Source: Lachnoanaerobaculum sp. OBRC5-5
Lineage (GTDB): Bacteria > Bacillota > Clostridia > Lachnospirales > Lachnospiraceae
Direction: 5' to 3'
Assembly: GCF_000296385.1 (NCBI RefSeq)
Contig: NZ_JH815185.1
Location: forward strand, 2,575,385 to 2,639,384
DNA length: 64,000 nucleotides
In this document: positions 1 to 8,015 of the stretch, in pieces
Layout of the letters: each line of letters starts with the position of its first letter
How positions within the stretch are numbered: the stretch's first letter is position 1
The notes under the pieces: generated by a model
What the model was told of the DNA's origin: nothing
The model's database searches: none
What the model saw: the letters and a program-made list of their open reading frames with translations, nothing else
Program-made: the position numbers and the translations under genes

Positions 1-1240
1 TAGGATCAATCTTTGCCCAAACAAGGATTGCACCTACTATAACGAAAATAGGAACGGCAAGACTGAGTCTTCTTGCATTGTTATCCTGCTTGATGTGGAA
101 AGTATCTGCAATAGTAAGTCTAAGTGCACGAAGTGCTGTATCTCCTGATGTTATAGGAAGTATAATAATACCGATAAGTGCTACGGCACCTCCGATAGGT
201 CCAAGTGCATATCTACATACTACACCTACAACACTGGTAGGAGAAATAGCGACAAGCTCGCCTCCTTTTTGGATCATATACTGCCATACACCCTTGTCAC
301 TAAGCTGCATTGTGATACCGCCGTGCTCAGCTGTAAACTGGATAAGTGCCATTGTACCGGCAGCCCATACCATAGCTATAAATCCTTCAACAACCATCAT
401 ATTGTAGAAAGTCATACGACCTTCTTTTTCGCTCTTAATTGTACGAGCTACAAGAGCTGTCTGTGATGAATGGAATCCTGAAAGGATACCGCAGGCTACA
501 GTAACGAAGAAAATCGGAATAAAATGTCCCGCTTTAAAATATGCTGCATAGTCAAATGACTGTGTTGCCCAGCTTCCCCAAACATCTACAAGCGGATAAT
601 GGAAGATAACCATTGCACCGAATACACCAAGTGCGGAGAATACCAAAATCGCACCGAAGATAGGGTATACACGTCCTATAATCTTATCAATCGGGAAAAC
701 TGTTGCAATAAGGTAATAAACAAAAATCGCAGCGTAGATGACCCATGTTGAAACTTCTGTAGGAGAACCGCTGAAACCGAATACCTGAGTTGCGGCTATA
801 TCACCCGGTGTATAAATAAATACCGTACCTACAAGTAAAAGCAAGAGACATACAAACACGTCATAAATCCAGAATACGGTTTTACTTGTATATTTGCGAA
901 CCATCTCAGGCATCTGAGCGCCGCCGTCTCTTGTACAAATCATACCTGCAAAATAGTCGTGAACAGCACCGCCGATTACATTACCTATCGGTATTGTAAG
1001 AAGTGCTATAGGTCCGAAAAGAATACCCTGGATAGGTCCGAGAATAGGTCCTGTTCCTGCGATATTAAGTAGGTTGATAAGTGCATTTTTCCATGTAGGC
1101 ATAGGAACATAGTCTACACCGTCCTGCTTAGAATAGGCCGGTGTTTCTCTGTCGTCAGGCTGAAAAACATGGTCACATAACTTGCCCATGATAAGCCCGC
1201 CTACGATTAGAATCACAAGGCCGATCATAAATGTTGCCAT
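1..1240 (-). CDS. cstA: Carbon starvation protein CstA family peptide/pyruvate transporter (3' truncated by window edge)
   Basis: The minus-strand frame is open from the ATG at 1240 to the window edge, 413 codons, so the C-terminus is missing. The translation is almost entirely hydrophobic helices. It carries the CstA hallmark region: an N-terminal anchor, then PMPTWKNALINLLNIAGTGP, then a GPIxGILFGP segment and a VHDYFAGMICTRDGG loop (about residues 40-110). CstA-family proteins are integral membrane transporters for peptides or pyruvate, induced on carbon limitation. The start is supported by an AG-rich Shine-Dalgarno (complement of 1246-1256). The gene diverges from the gene interrupted by the insertion sequence. 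The family call is confident; the substrate is not visible from sequence. Confidence 0.92.
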   Translation of the reverse strand, partial: MATFMIGLVILIVGGLIMGKLCDHVFQPDDRETPAYSKQDGVDYVPMPTWKNALINLLNIAGTGPILGPIQGILFGPIALLTIPIGNVIGGAVHDYFAGMICTRDGGAQMPEMVRKYTSKTVFWIYDVFVCLLLLLVGTVFIYTPGDIAATQVFGFSGSPTEVSTWVIYAAIFVYYLIATVFPIDKIIGRVYPIFGAILVFSALGVFGAMVIFHYPLVDVWGSWATQSFDYAAYFKAGHFIPIFFVTVACGILSGFHSSQTALVARTIKSEKEGRMTFYNMMVVEGFIAMVWAAGTMALIQFTAEHGGITMQLSDKGVWQYMIQKGGELVAISPTSVVGVVCRYALGPIGGAVALIGIIILPITSGDTALRALRLTIADTFHIKQDNNARRLSLAVPIFVIVGAILVWAKIDP

Positions 1241-1288
1241 AGAAAATTCCTCTCTTTCTATCTATGTTTAATTAATACATAATAAACA

Positions 1289-1641
1289 TACTACTTGAAA
1301 ATAAGTTTTTCAAGTTTTTTTAATAAAACATGGAAATATCTTTCATAAAAAAATAAAAAATATAGAAAAACAGACATCCGTCTTTTATTTGGCTAAATAA
1401 TAAGTAATGAAAAAATGTATGGTTAGATGCGACTAACTATGCTAATATAACATAAAAACTTAGTGTATTCGGAAAGGAGGAATCTATGAAAATAGGAGAT
1501 ATTCTGATAAATAAAGGGGAAAAGAAAAAATTCATACTTGGAAATATAAGCGGAACAGCTTTTTGTGGGAGAAATACAGGGAAAACTTTAGTTATAACCG
1601 CAGGAGTACATGGCGGAGAATATGTGGGAATAGAAACAGCT
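1289..1641. repeat. Left copy of 353-bp direct repeat (target-site duplication of the IS)
   Basis: Bases 1289-1641 match 3630-3982 at a constant offset of 2341 bp; by eye I found no mismatch. The repeat holds the non-coding region upstream of the amidohydrolase-like gene plus its first 52 codons. It ends where the IS terminal inverted repeat begins. Within it, at 1422-1437, lies a small dyad GTTAG-N6-CTAAC that could be an operator. Confidence 0.95.
1486..1641 (+). pseudogene. 5' stump of succinylglutamate desuccinylase/aspartoacylase-family gene, cut by the IS
   Basis: These 52 codons repeat the first 52 codons of the intact gene at 3827, with the same upstream AAGGAGG Shine-Dalgarno. The stump includes the first zinc-binding segment (HGGE). 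After 1641 the frame runs into the IS end and stops at 1683, so any product would carry about 13 foreign residues and lack the catalytic core. It is a by-product of the long target duplication rather than a functional gene. Confidence 0.92.
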
Positions 1642-1655
1642 CCCGTCTTCCGTCG
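1642..1655 (+). repeat. Left terminal inverted repeat of the IS
   Basis: The sequence CCCGTCTTCCGTCG pairs with the inverted right end (CCTGACTTCCGTCG on the complementary strand), matching at 12 of 14 positions. Confidence 0.8.
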
Positions 1656-1770
1656 AAGTACTATGAAAGTTCCGACGTTTTAAATTTCTAATAAGCTATT
1701 TGATTTTACGCAATTCTTTTAGACCCCTTATTTTAAAGGCTTTTCTGCCATAAAAAATATTTAAAAAAAG

Positions 1771-1799
1771 TTGAAAATTTTTTTTGAGTATGTTATAAT
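1771..1799 (+). promoter_or_regulatory. Transposase promoter (TTGAAA-N17-TATAAT)
   Basis: A TTGAAA box at 1771-1776 and a TATAAT box at 1794-1799 are separated by exactly 17 bp, and a TG sits one base upstream of the -10 (extended -10). Transcription would start near 1806, which rules out translation from the upstream TTG at 1771 and supports the ATG at 1837. Confidence 0.75.
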
Positions 1800-1836
1800 C
1801 ATAGTACTTCATAGTACTTTACTTTTAGAGGTGTTT

Positions 1837-3594
1837 ATGGCTTATTTTTTGAGAAAAGAAAAGAAGAAAAAAGGTACTTATCTTCAGATGTATGAATCAT
1901 TTTGGGATAAGGATAAAAAGCAACCAAGAACAAAAAATGTAAAATCTTTTGGTTATGTTGAGGATTTGATTTCAGGTGAGATTCCTGATCCTGTTAAATT
2001 TTACAGTGACTATGTAAAAGAGCAAAATGAGAATAGAACAAAAGCTCTTTCTGAAGAGTCACGTCCTCGTGCATTTTCCTCCCCTGTTGAACTTAATATA
2101 GGGCACTTCTTACTCTACTCATTAATTGATGAGCTTGATGTTAAAGAAACTATTGATATACTTGCTTCTCAAATGCGTTTTCAGTTCTCTGTATTTGACT
2201 TAATTACACAACTTATTTATGCAAGAGTTATATCTCCATGCTCTAAGTCAAAGACAGCCTCTCATATATTTCCATACCTTTATGGCAGCTCTACAATCTC
2301 TGAAGACCAAGTATATGACGGGTGTTCTTTCATAGGAGAGTCTTATAAAAAGTATATTGATTTATTTAATCACTCTTATGAAAGGTATTATAAAAGGGAT
2401 CTAAGCAATGTATTTTTTGATTGCACTAATTATTACTTTGAAATTGATATCCCTAGTGATGATAAGCAAAAGGGACCTTCAAAAGAGAATAGGCACTCCC
2501 CGATAATAGGGCAAGCTTTACTTTTAGATGCTGATCTCGTACCTGTCTCCATGCAAATGTATCCCGGAAATGAATCGGAAAAGCCGTATATTAGAAAAGT
2601 TATTGAAGAAATGAAGCAACGACACAGCGTATCAGGTAAGACAATTCAGGTGGCTGATAAAGGACTTAATTGTGCAAGAAATATTTATGCTGCCGTTAAA
2701 GAAGATAATGACGGCTATATATTCTCAAAATCAATACATGGTAAGAATCTAAGTGAAAAGGAAAAGAAATGGGTTCTACTTGAGAATGATACAAATGTCT
2801 TTTCTAATTACACTGATGAAAGAGGTAATATATCTTTTCGTCTTAAATCCTGTATTGACAGCTTTGACTACAGCTTTAAAGAGATCGATCCGGAAACAGG
2901 AAAAGAGAGTGTTACAAAGTTCTCTGTAAAAGAAAAGCGTATCGTCTCTTATAATCCTAACCTTGCAAAGAAACAAAGACTTGAAATAATGAAAATGGTC
3001 GATAAAGCTTCAAAGTTTTCTACATACAAAAATATCGCTAAAGATGAACTTGGAGATTGCGCTAAATATTTAGACATCATAACTAAAGATAGTACAGGCA
3101 AGACAATAAAGCCTATAATAGATTTAAATAAATCTAAGATTGATGAAGATCTTAAATATGCAGGATATAACCTTTTAGTGACATCTGAGATAGACATGGA
3201 GCCATTACAGGTATATAAGACATACCATAGCCTATGGAAAATCGAGGAATCTTTTAGACTTACAAAATCATACCTGGATGCCAGGCCTGTTTATTTACAG
3301 AAAAAAGAAACAATCTACGGGCATTTTTTGATATGCTACCTTAGTTTGTTTCTTTTAAGAGTATTAGAAATCAAGTGCTTCAAGAATAAAATAAACTCTT
3401 ATGACTTGATTAACTTTATGCGTGATTTTAGAGTGGTAAATAAAGGTGATAATACATATATCAATATATCAAGATACCAGTCCGTTAACGAAAAGGTTAA
3501 AAAACTGGTTGGTTTTAGTAACCTTGATGCCCTCTATTTAACCAAAGCTGAAGTCGACAATTTCTTTCAAAACTGCATGCTCTTGGATGCCTAG
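1837..3594 (+). CDS. IS1634 family (IS4 superfamily) DDE transposase
   Basis: The 585-residue protein starts at the ATG at 1837, preceded by an AGAGGTG Shine-Dalgarno at 1827-1833. The N-terminus (MAYFLRKEKKKKGTYLQMYE) and overall length are typical of IS1634-type transposases. Putative catalytic acids are in VFFDCTNYYFE (first Asp), QVADKGLN (second Asp) and YHSLWKIEESFRLTK (Glu). The last segment resembles the IS4 Y-x2-R-x3-E-x6-K signature, with Leu in place of Arg. The gene is intact and lies in an element with recognisable ends, so the element may still be mobile. It has no accessory genes. Confidence 0.93.
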   Translation: MAYFLRKEKKKKGTYLQMYESFWDKDKKQPRTKNVKSFGYVEDLISGEIPDPVKFYSDYVKEQNENRTKALSEESRPRAFSSPVELNIGHFLLYSLIDELDVKETIDILASQMRFQFSVFDLITQLIYARVISPCSKSKTASHIFPYLYGSSTISEDQVYDGCSFIGESYKKYIDLFNHSYERYYKRDLSNVFFDCTNYYFEIDIPSDDKQKGPSKENRHSPIIGQALLLDADLVPVSMQMYPGNESEKPYIRKVIEEMKQRHSVSGKTIQVADKGLNCARNIYAAVKEDNDGYIFSKSIHGKNLSEKEKKWVLLENDTNVFSNYTDERGNISFRLKSCIDSFDYSFKEIDPETGKESVTKFSVKEKRIVSYNPNLAKKQRLEIMKMVDKASKFSTYKNIAKDELGDCAKYLDIITKDSTGKTIKPIIDLNKSKIDEDLKYAGYNLLVTSEIDMEPLQVYKTYHSLWKIEESFRLTKSYLDARPVYLQKKETIYGHFLICYLSLFLLRVLEIKCFKNKINSYDLINFMRDFRVVNKGDNTYINISRYQSVNEKVKKLVGFSNLDALYLTKAEVDNFFQNCMLLDA

Positions 3595-3615
3595 AGTACT
3601 AGGTTTTGAGAGAAA

Positions 3616-3629
3616 CGACGGAAGTCAGG
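3616..3629 (-). repeat. Right terminal inverted repeat of the IS
   Basis: The sequence CGACGGAAGTCAGG is the inverted partner of 1642-1655. The right copy of the 353-bp direct repeat begins at the next base. Confidence 0.8.
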
Positions 3630-3982
3630 TACTACTTGAAAATAAGTTTTTCAAGTTTTTTTAATAAAACATGGAAATATCTTTCATAAAAAAATAAAAA
3701 ATATAGAAAAACAGACATCCGTCTTTTATTTGGCTAAATAATAAGTAATGAAAAAATGTATGGTTAGATGCGACTAACTATGCTAATATAACATAAAAAC
3801 TTAGTGTATTCGGAAAGGAGGAATCTATGAAAATAGGAGATATTCTGATAAATAAAGGGGAAAAGAAAAAATTCATACTTGGAAATATAAGCGGAACAGC
3901 TTTTTGTGGGAGAAATACAGGGAAAACTTTAGTTATAACCGCAGGAGTACATGGCGGAGAATATGTGGGAATAGAAACAGCT
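3630..3982. repeat. Right copy of 353-bp direct repeat (target-site duplication)
   Basis: This copy matches 1289-1641. It carries the complete upstream region and start of the gene at 3827, so the downstream copy of the gene keeps its own regulatory DNA despite the insertion. Confidence 0.95.
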
Positions 3983-4753
3983 CTAAGACTTATAAAAGAA
4001 CTTAAAGCTGAAAAATTATCCGGAAATATTATTATCTGCCCTGTTTTAAATACCGACGGATTTTATGACGGAGTAAAACAGATATCCACATCGGATTATA
4101 AAAATTTAAACAGGGAATTTCCGGGTGATGAAAAAGGTACAAGTACACAAAGAATTGCTTTTGATATAGAAAAATATCTCTACCCGACAGCTGATTTTAT
4201 AGTGGATTTGCATGGGGGAGATATTAATGAGAATCTTATTCCCCTTATCTTTTTTCCTTACGGATCCGGTAAAGATATGAAAAACTATGTGAGAGATATA
4301 GCTTCGAGAATGAGCGTAAATTTTAGAGTCGGCTCCTATGCATCCAACGGACTTTATAGCTATGCCACAAAGAAAAATATTCCCGCAATGCTCTATGAAA
4401 GAGGGGCACATGGTATATGGAGTGAAGAGGATGTACTTGCTGAAAAAAAAGACATATATAAGCTTATGGAGATACTTGGAATAATAAAAGAGGGACATGA
4501 TATAAGCGTAAATAAAAAACAAAAAGAGATAGTGAGTGCAGAGTATGTAGAGGCGGAGTGTGACGGGCTTTGGTATCCTTATATTAAACAGGGACAGAGA
4601 GTAAAAAAGGGAGAACTGCTTGGAGTATTAAAAAATATTGAAGGAGAAAAGCTTCAGGTAGTTGTGGCAAAATTTGATGCGGATATTTTATACTATACAT
4701 TATCCTTGGGGGTCAGAAAGAAAGATGCATTAATAGCATACGGAACTGAATGA
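3827..4753 (+). CDS. Succinylglutamate desuccinylase/aspartoacylase-family zinc hydrolase
   Basis: The 308-residue protein belongs to the M14-like AstE/AspA family. The visible zinc site is HGGE near residue 45 (GVHGGEYVG) with a second His in VDLHGGD near residue 128. A catalytic Glu is likely in ERGAHGIWSEED. The C-terminal roughly 80 residues resemble the beta-rich/barrel-sandwich domain of this family (IKQGQRVKKGELLG). The family cleaves N-acyl amino acids or related amides; the substrate is not deducible here. It is preceded by AAGGAGG and by 197 bp duplicated with the IS, so it should be expressed as before the insertion. No substrate-defining neighbours are present. Confidence 0.85.
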   Translation: MKIGDILINKGEKKKFILGNISGTAFCGRNTGKTLVITAGVHGGEYVGIETALRLIKELKAEKLSGNIIICPVLNTDGFYDGVKQISTSDYKNLNREFPGDEKGTSTQRIAFDIEKYLYPTADFIVDLHGGDINENLIPLIFFPYGSGKDMKNYVRDIASRMSVNFRVGSYASNGLYSYATKKNIPAMLYERGAHGIWSEEDVLAEKKDIYKLMEILGIIKEGHDISVNKKQKEIVSAEYVEAECDGLWYPYIKQGQRVKKGELLGVLKNIEGEKLQVVVAKFDADILYYTLSLGVRKKDALIAYGTE

Positions 4754-4762
4754 ACAAATCAC

Positions 4763-4832
4763 TTGACAAATTTATGTAGTAAAATTAAAATACTTTGAGT
4801 ATCAAACTATTTGCTTTGGTATTCAAAGTATT
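4763..4832 (+). promoter_or_regulatory. fab operon promoter with two FabT-like operator palindromes
   Basis: A strong promoter is visible: TTGACA at 4763-4768, a 17-bp spacer and TAAAAT at 4786-4791. Directly downstream are two similar dyads, CTTTG-N5-CAAA at 4793-4806 and CTTTG-N5-CAAAG at 4814-4828, spaced 21 bp (two helical turns) and overlapping the expected transcription start. The TTTGA-N3-TCAAA form resembles the FabT (MarR family) box of streptococci and clostridia. The pair also folds as a larger hairpin (AATACTTTGA...TCAAAGTATT followed by T's), which could terminate the upstream gene. Confidence 0.7.
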
Positions 4833-4872
4833 TTTTATTTTGATGAAAGTCTTATGAAAGGACTTATGAAGG

Positions 4873-5814
4873 ATGAAGATAGCACTTGCAGGAACAGGCT
4901 CAAAGCTGCCTTCTAAGGTTTTGACAAATGATGATTTGAGTAAAATCGTAGATACAAGTGATGAGTGGATCAGCCAAAGAACCGGAATCAAAAAAAGACA
5001 TATCATAGGTGAAAATGAAAATCTGGTAAGTCTGGCATTTGCAGCCGGAAAAGAAGCATTAGAATCTGCAAATATTGACGGCAAGGATTTGGGACTTATT
5101 ATAGTGGGTACATCAACTCAGGATAAGAGACTCCCAAATACCGCATGTGAGTTGCAGCCTCTACTTGGTGCAAAGGACTGTGCATGTATGGATGTAAGCT
5201 CTGCATGTTCCGGATTTATATATGCACTGAGTATTGCATATTCAATGATGAATACTCTGGATATTGAGTATGCTCTTGTAGTAGGCGGTGATGTACTTTC
5301 AAGAGAGATGGATTGGACCGACAGAACCACCTGTGTACTTTTCGGTGACGGTGTGGGAGCCGCGGTACTCAAGAAGGCGGATATAGAAGAGGGATTTTTA
5401 AGCTTTGATATAGGAGCTGACGGAAGTAAGGGATTTGCACTGTATGATAATTCTTACGGTGATGACAGATATATAAGAATGGACGGACAAGAGGTCTTTA
5501 AATTCACTGTCAGAACGGTACCTCACAGCATTGAACAGGCTATACAAAAGGCCGGGGTACATAAGGATGATATAGATTTATATCTTTTACATCAGGCAAA
5601 TTTGAGAATACTTGAGGCCGTATCCAAAAAGCTGGATATACCTCTTGAAAAGTTACCTCACAATCTGGAAAATACCGGAAATACTTCGGCAGGAAGTATA
5701 CCTTTACTACTTGATGAGGTAATAAAAAAAGGCATTGCAAAAAAAGGTGATTTGATTTTGCTTTGTGGATTCGGAGCAGGATTAACCTGGGGAACTTGTG
5801 TATTAAGATTGTAA
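4873..5814 (+). CDS. fabH: 3-oxoacyl-ACP synthase III (FabH)
   Basis: The 313-residue KAS III condenses acetyl-CoA with malonyl-ACP to start each fatty-acid chain. The Cys-His-Asn triad is visible: Cys112 in SSACSGF, His in LLHQANLR near residue 240, and Asn in ENTGNTSAG near residue 270. It is the first gene of the operon, as in the clostridial and streptococcal fab clusters. The ATG at 4873 follows a GAAAGGA/GAAGGA-rich stretch. The operator just upstream suggests that control of chain initiation controls the whole pathway. Confidence 0.97.
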   Translation: MKIALAGTGSKLPSKVLTNDDLSKIVDTSDEWISQRTGIKKRHIIGENENLVSLAFAAGKEALESANIDGKDLGLIIVGTSTQDKRLPNTACELQPLLGAKDCACMDVSSACSGFIYALSIAYSMMNTLDIEYALVVGGDVLSREMDWTDRTTCVLFGDGVGAAVLKKADIEEGFLSFDIGADGSKGFALYDNSYGDDRYIRMDGQEVFKFTVRTVPHSIEQAIQKAGVHKDDIDLYLLHQANLRILEAVSKKLDIPLEKLPHNLENTGNTSAGSIPLLLDEVIKKGIAKKGDLILLCGFGAGLTWGTCVLRL

Positions 5815-5869
5815 TTATTTTACAACTTAAATATAAATAAAATAAACATTTAAAAGGATGGAGAAAATT

Positions 5870-6106
5870 ATGTCAGAGAAAATGAAATCAATTATTGCAG
5901 AGCAGTTAAATATCGATGCATCAGAAATCACATTGGAGTCAAGCTTCAAGGATGATTTAAATGCAGATTCACTTGACCTTTTTGAGATGGTAATGGCACT
6001 TGAGGATAACTATGGTGTTGAGATACCTTCTGAGGATTTAGAGAAGCTTTTAACTGTAGGTGATGTGGTAAATTACCTTAAGGACAAGGGCGTAGATAAT
6101 TTATAA
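5870..6106 (+). CDS. acpP: Acyl carrier protein
   Basis: This is a 78-residue acidic carrier protein. Ser34 in the DSLDLFE motif is the 4'-phosphopantetheine attachment site. An ATG 12 bases earlier (5858) is open, but its Shine-Dalgarno would abut it; GGATGGAG lies at the right distance for 5870. The gene sits between fabH and fabK and is followed by a stable hairpin that may raise its mRNA level relative to downstream genes. Confidence 0.96.
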   Translation: MSEKMKSIIAEQLNIDASEITLESSFKDDLNADSLDLFEMVMALEDNYGVEIPSEDLEKLLTVGDVVNYLKDKGVDNL

Positions 6107-6113
6107 AAAATAA

Positions 6114-6133
6114 AAAACGCCTACGGGCGTTTT
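6114..6133 (+). terminator. Hairpin with UACG tetraloop after acpP (partial terminator or processing site)
   Basis: AAAACGCC (6114-6121) pairs perfectly with GGCGTTTT (6126-6133) around a TACG loop, forming the very stable C(UACG)G cap. The run after the stem is weak (CTTAAAA), so I infer partial termination or 3' end protection within the operon rather than a full stop. Confidence 0.6.
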
Positions 6134-6155
6134 CTTAAAAAGGCAGAGGAAATTA

Positions 6156-7094
6156 ATGCAAACAGAAATAACAAAACTATTAGGTATAGAATATCCGATA
6201 ATTCAAGGCGGTATGGCATGGGTTGCCGAGCATCATTTGGCTGCAGCGGTAAGTGCTGCAGGCGGACTTGGACTTATTGGCGGGGCAAATGCACCGGCAG
6301 AGGTTGTAAGAAATGAAATAAGAGAGGCAAGAAAGCTTACAGATAAGCCTTTTGGAGTAAATGTAATGCTTATGTCACCTCATGCGGAAGAAATTGCCAA
6401 GGTAGTTGTGGAAGAAGGTATAAAGGTAGTTACTACAGGCGCAGGCTCACCTGAGAAGTATATGCAGATGTGGAAGGAAGCCGGAATAGTGGTAATTCCC
6501 GTAGTTGCAAGTGTTGCACTTGCAAGAAGAATGGAAAGATGCGGAGCTGACGCCATTGTAGCCGAGGGTACCGAAAGTGGAGGCCATATAGGTGAAGCTA
6601 CTACAATGACTTTGGTTCCACAGGTTGTAAATGCGGTAAATATTCCTGTTATTGCGGCAGGAGGTATTGCAGACGGAAGAGGTTTGGCTGCGGCACTTAT
6701 GCTTGGAGCAAAGGCTGTACAGATAGGAACAAGATTTGTGGTTGCAAATGAGTCTATTGTACATGAAAACTACAAAGACAGGGTAATTGCCGCAAAGGAT
6801 ATCGATTCGGCCGTAACAGGCAGAAGTCACGGACATCCGGTAAGAAGTTTAAGAAATGCCATGACCAGAGAATACACTAAGCTTGAAGCTGAAGGAAAGA
6901 GTTTTGAGGAACTTGAGTACTTGACTCTCGGTACACTCAGAAAAGCTGTTATGGAGGGTGATATTGTAAACGGAACAGTTATGGCAGGTCAGATAGCAGG
7001 ACTTATAAACAAAAAGCAAAGTGCAAAAGAAATCATTGACGAGATAATGAGTGAGGCAACTAATCTTTTAAAGAATGCAGGGAGCTTAGTATAA
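6156..7094 (+). CDS. fabK: Enoyl-ACP reductase II (FabK, FMN-dependent)
   Basis: The 312-residue TIM-barrel flavoprotein belongs to the FabK/nitronate monooxygenase family. Characteristic segments are YPIIQGGMAWV near the N-terminus, the GGHIGE loop (ESGGHIGEATTMTLV), AAGGIADGRG and VQIGTRFV, which bind FMN and substrate. It performs the last reduction of each elongation cycle using NAD(P)H. Its place between acpP and fabD supports the FabK assignment over nitronate oxidation. FabK enzymes are insensitive to FabI inhibitors such as triclosan (family knowledge). Confidence 0.95.
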   Translation: MQTEITKLLGIEYPIIQGGMAWVAEHHLAAAVSAAGGLGLIGGANAPAEVVRNEIREARKLTDKPFGVNVMLMSPHAEEIAKVVVEEGIKVVTTGAGSPEKYMQMWKEAGIVVIPVVASVALARRMERCGADAIVAEGTESGGHIGEATTMTLVPQVVNAVNIPVIAAGGIADGRGLAAALMLGAKAVQIGTRFVVANESIVHENYKDRVIAAKDIDSAVTGRSHGHPVRSLRNAMTREYTKLEAEGKSFEELEYLTLGTLRKAVMEGDIVNGTVMAGQIAGLINKKQSAKEIIDEIMSEATNLLKNAGSLV

Positions 7095-7097
7095 ATT

Positions 7098-8015
7098 ATG
7101 AAGATAGCATTTTTATTCCCGGGACAGGGAGCTCAAAAACAAAATATGGGCAAGAGTTTTTATGAAAATGATGCGGATTCAAGGGCGGTTTTTGACAGTG
7201 TAAAAACAGTCACGGGGATAGATGCATGTGATCTGATTTTCAAAGAAAATGATGAATTAAACAATACAAGATATACACAGATAGCCATGGTGGCAACAGG
7301 TATTGCCATGTTAAAGGCTGTAGAAAAAGCGGGACTTAAGGCTGATATATGTGCAGGTTTAAGCCTTGGAGAATATGAAGCACTGTATTTAAGCGGTGCT
7401 ATAAGTGCTGAGGATGCCATTTCGGTAGTGGACAAAAGAGGTCAGTATATGTCGGAAATAAAGGGTGGTGCAATGAGTGCCGTACTTTCACTTTCTAACG
7501 AGACCATCAAGTCTGTAGTTGATGAGATAGACGGATGTTGGGTGGCAAATTATAACTGCCCGGGACAGACTGTAATATCAGGAACCGAAGAAGCGGTTGC
7601 CCTTGCAGGCGAAAAATTAAAAGAAGCCGGAGCAAAAAGAGTACTGCCTTTAAAGGTAAGCGGTGCTTTTCACTCAGGACTTATGAAAGAAGCCGGAGAA
7701 AAACTTTCAAAAGTACTCGACGGTGTTGAAATAAGAGATATTCAGATACCTTATGTGGCAAATATCAATGCGCAAATTGTTACAGATAAGAATGATATCA
7801 AGAAAAATTTGATAGATCAGGTATCCGGAAGTGTACATTTGGAACAGAGCATAAGAAAAATGATTGAATGGGGTGTTGACACCTTTGTAGAAATCGGACC
7901 GGGAAAGACCATGGCAGGTTTTGTAAAGAAAATTGATCCGGAGGTAAAAATCTTCAATATCGAAGAGTATGCGGATGTGGCAAGTGTTTGTAGTCAGATT
8001 TTGGAGGCAAAATGA
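7098..8015 (+). CDS. fabD: Malonyl-CoA:ACP transacylase (FabD)
   Basis: The 305-residue enzyme transfers malonyl from CoA to ACP. It has the N-terminal FPGQGAQ motif, the nucleophile Ser in GLSLGEYEAL (the usual GHSLGE has Leu in place of the first His here) and the catalytic His in GAFHSGLM. It starts 3 bp after fabK and overlaps fabG by 4 bp (ATGA), indicating translational coupling. Confidence 0.96.
   Translation: MKIAFLFPGQGAQKQNMGKSFYENDADSRAVFDSVKTVTGIDACDLIFKENDELNNTRYTQIAMVATGIAMLKAVEKAGLKADICAGLSLGEYEALYLSGAISAEDAISVVDKRGQYMSEIKGGAMSAVLSLSNETIKSVVDEIDGCWVANYNCPGQTVISGTEEAVALAGEKLKEAGAKRVLPLKVSGAFHSGLMKEAGEKLSKVLDGVEIRDIQIPYVANINAQIVTDKNDIKKNLIDQVSGSVHLEQSIRKMIEWGVDTFVEIGPGKTMAGFVKKIDPEVKIFNIEEYADVASVCSQILEAK

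Larger units (their letters stand above)
1642..3629 (+). mobile_element. IS1634-type insertion sequence, about 1988 bp
   Basis: The element is bounded by imperfect 14-bp terminal inverted repeats (1642-1655 and 3616-3629, 12 of 14 matching, core CTTCCGTCG). It carries a single transposase gene and is flanked by 353-bp direct repeats. IS1634 of Mycoplasma mycoides is known for unusually long, variable-length target duplications, which fits the flanks seen here. The boundary could shift by 1-3 bp because adjacent bases are shared. Confidence 0.9.

Noticed and set aside
1422-1437. GTTAG-N6-CTAAC dyad as a DtxR/MntR-type metal operator
   Set aside because: The dyad is short and the similarity to DtxR boxes is weak; no metal gene is adjacent.
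1642-1683. Continuation of the truncated gene's frame into the IS (65-residue hybrid ORF)
   Set aside because: The last 13 codons are IS end sequence; it is an accident of insertion, not a gene.
1289-3982. Composite transposon or segmental duplication
   Set aside because: The matching ends coincide exactly with the IS inverted repeats and only one IS copy is present, so a single insertion with a long target duplication is the simplest explanation.
6447-6836. Long antisense ORF over fabK, and similar antisense ORFs over most operons
   Set aside because: These are shadows of strongly biased codon use in the real genes; none has a ribosome binding site or recognisable domain.
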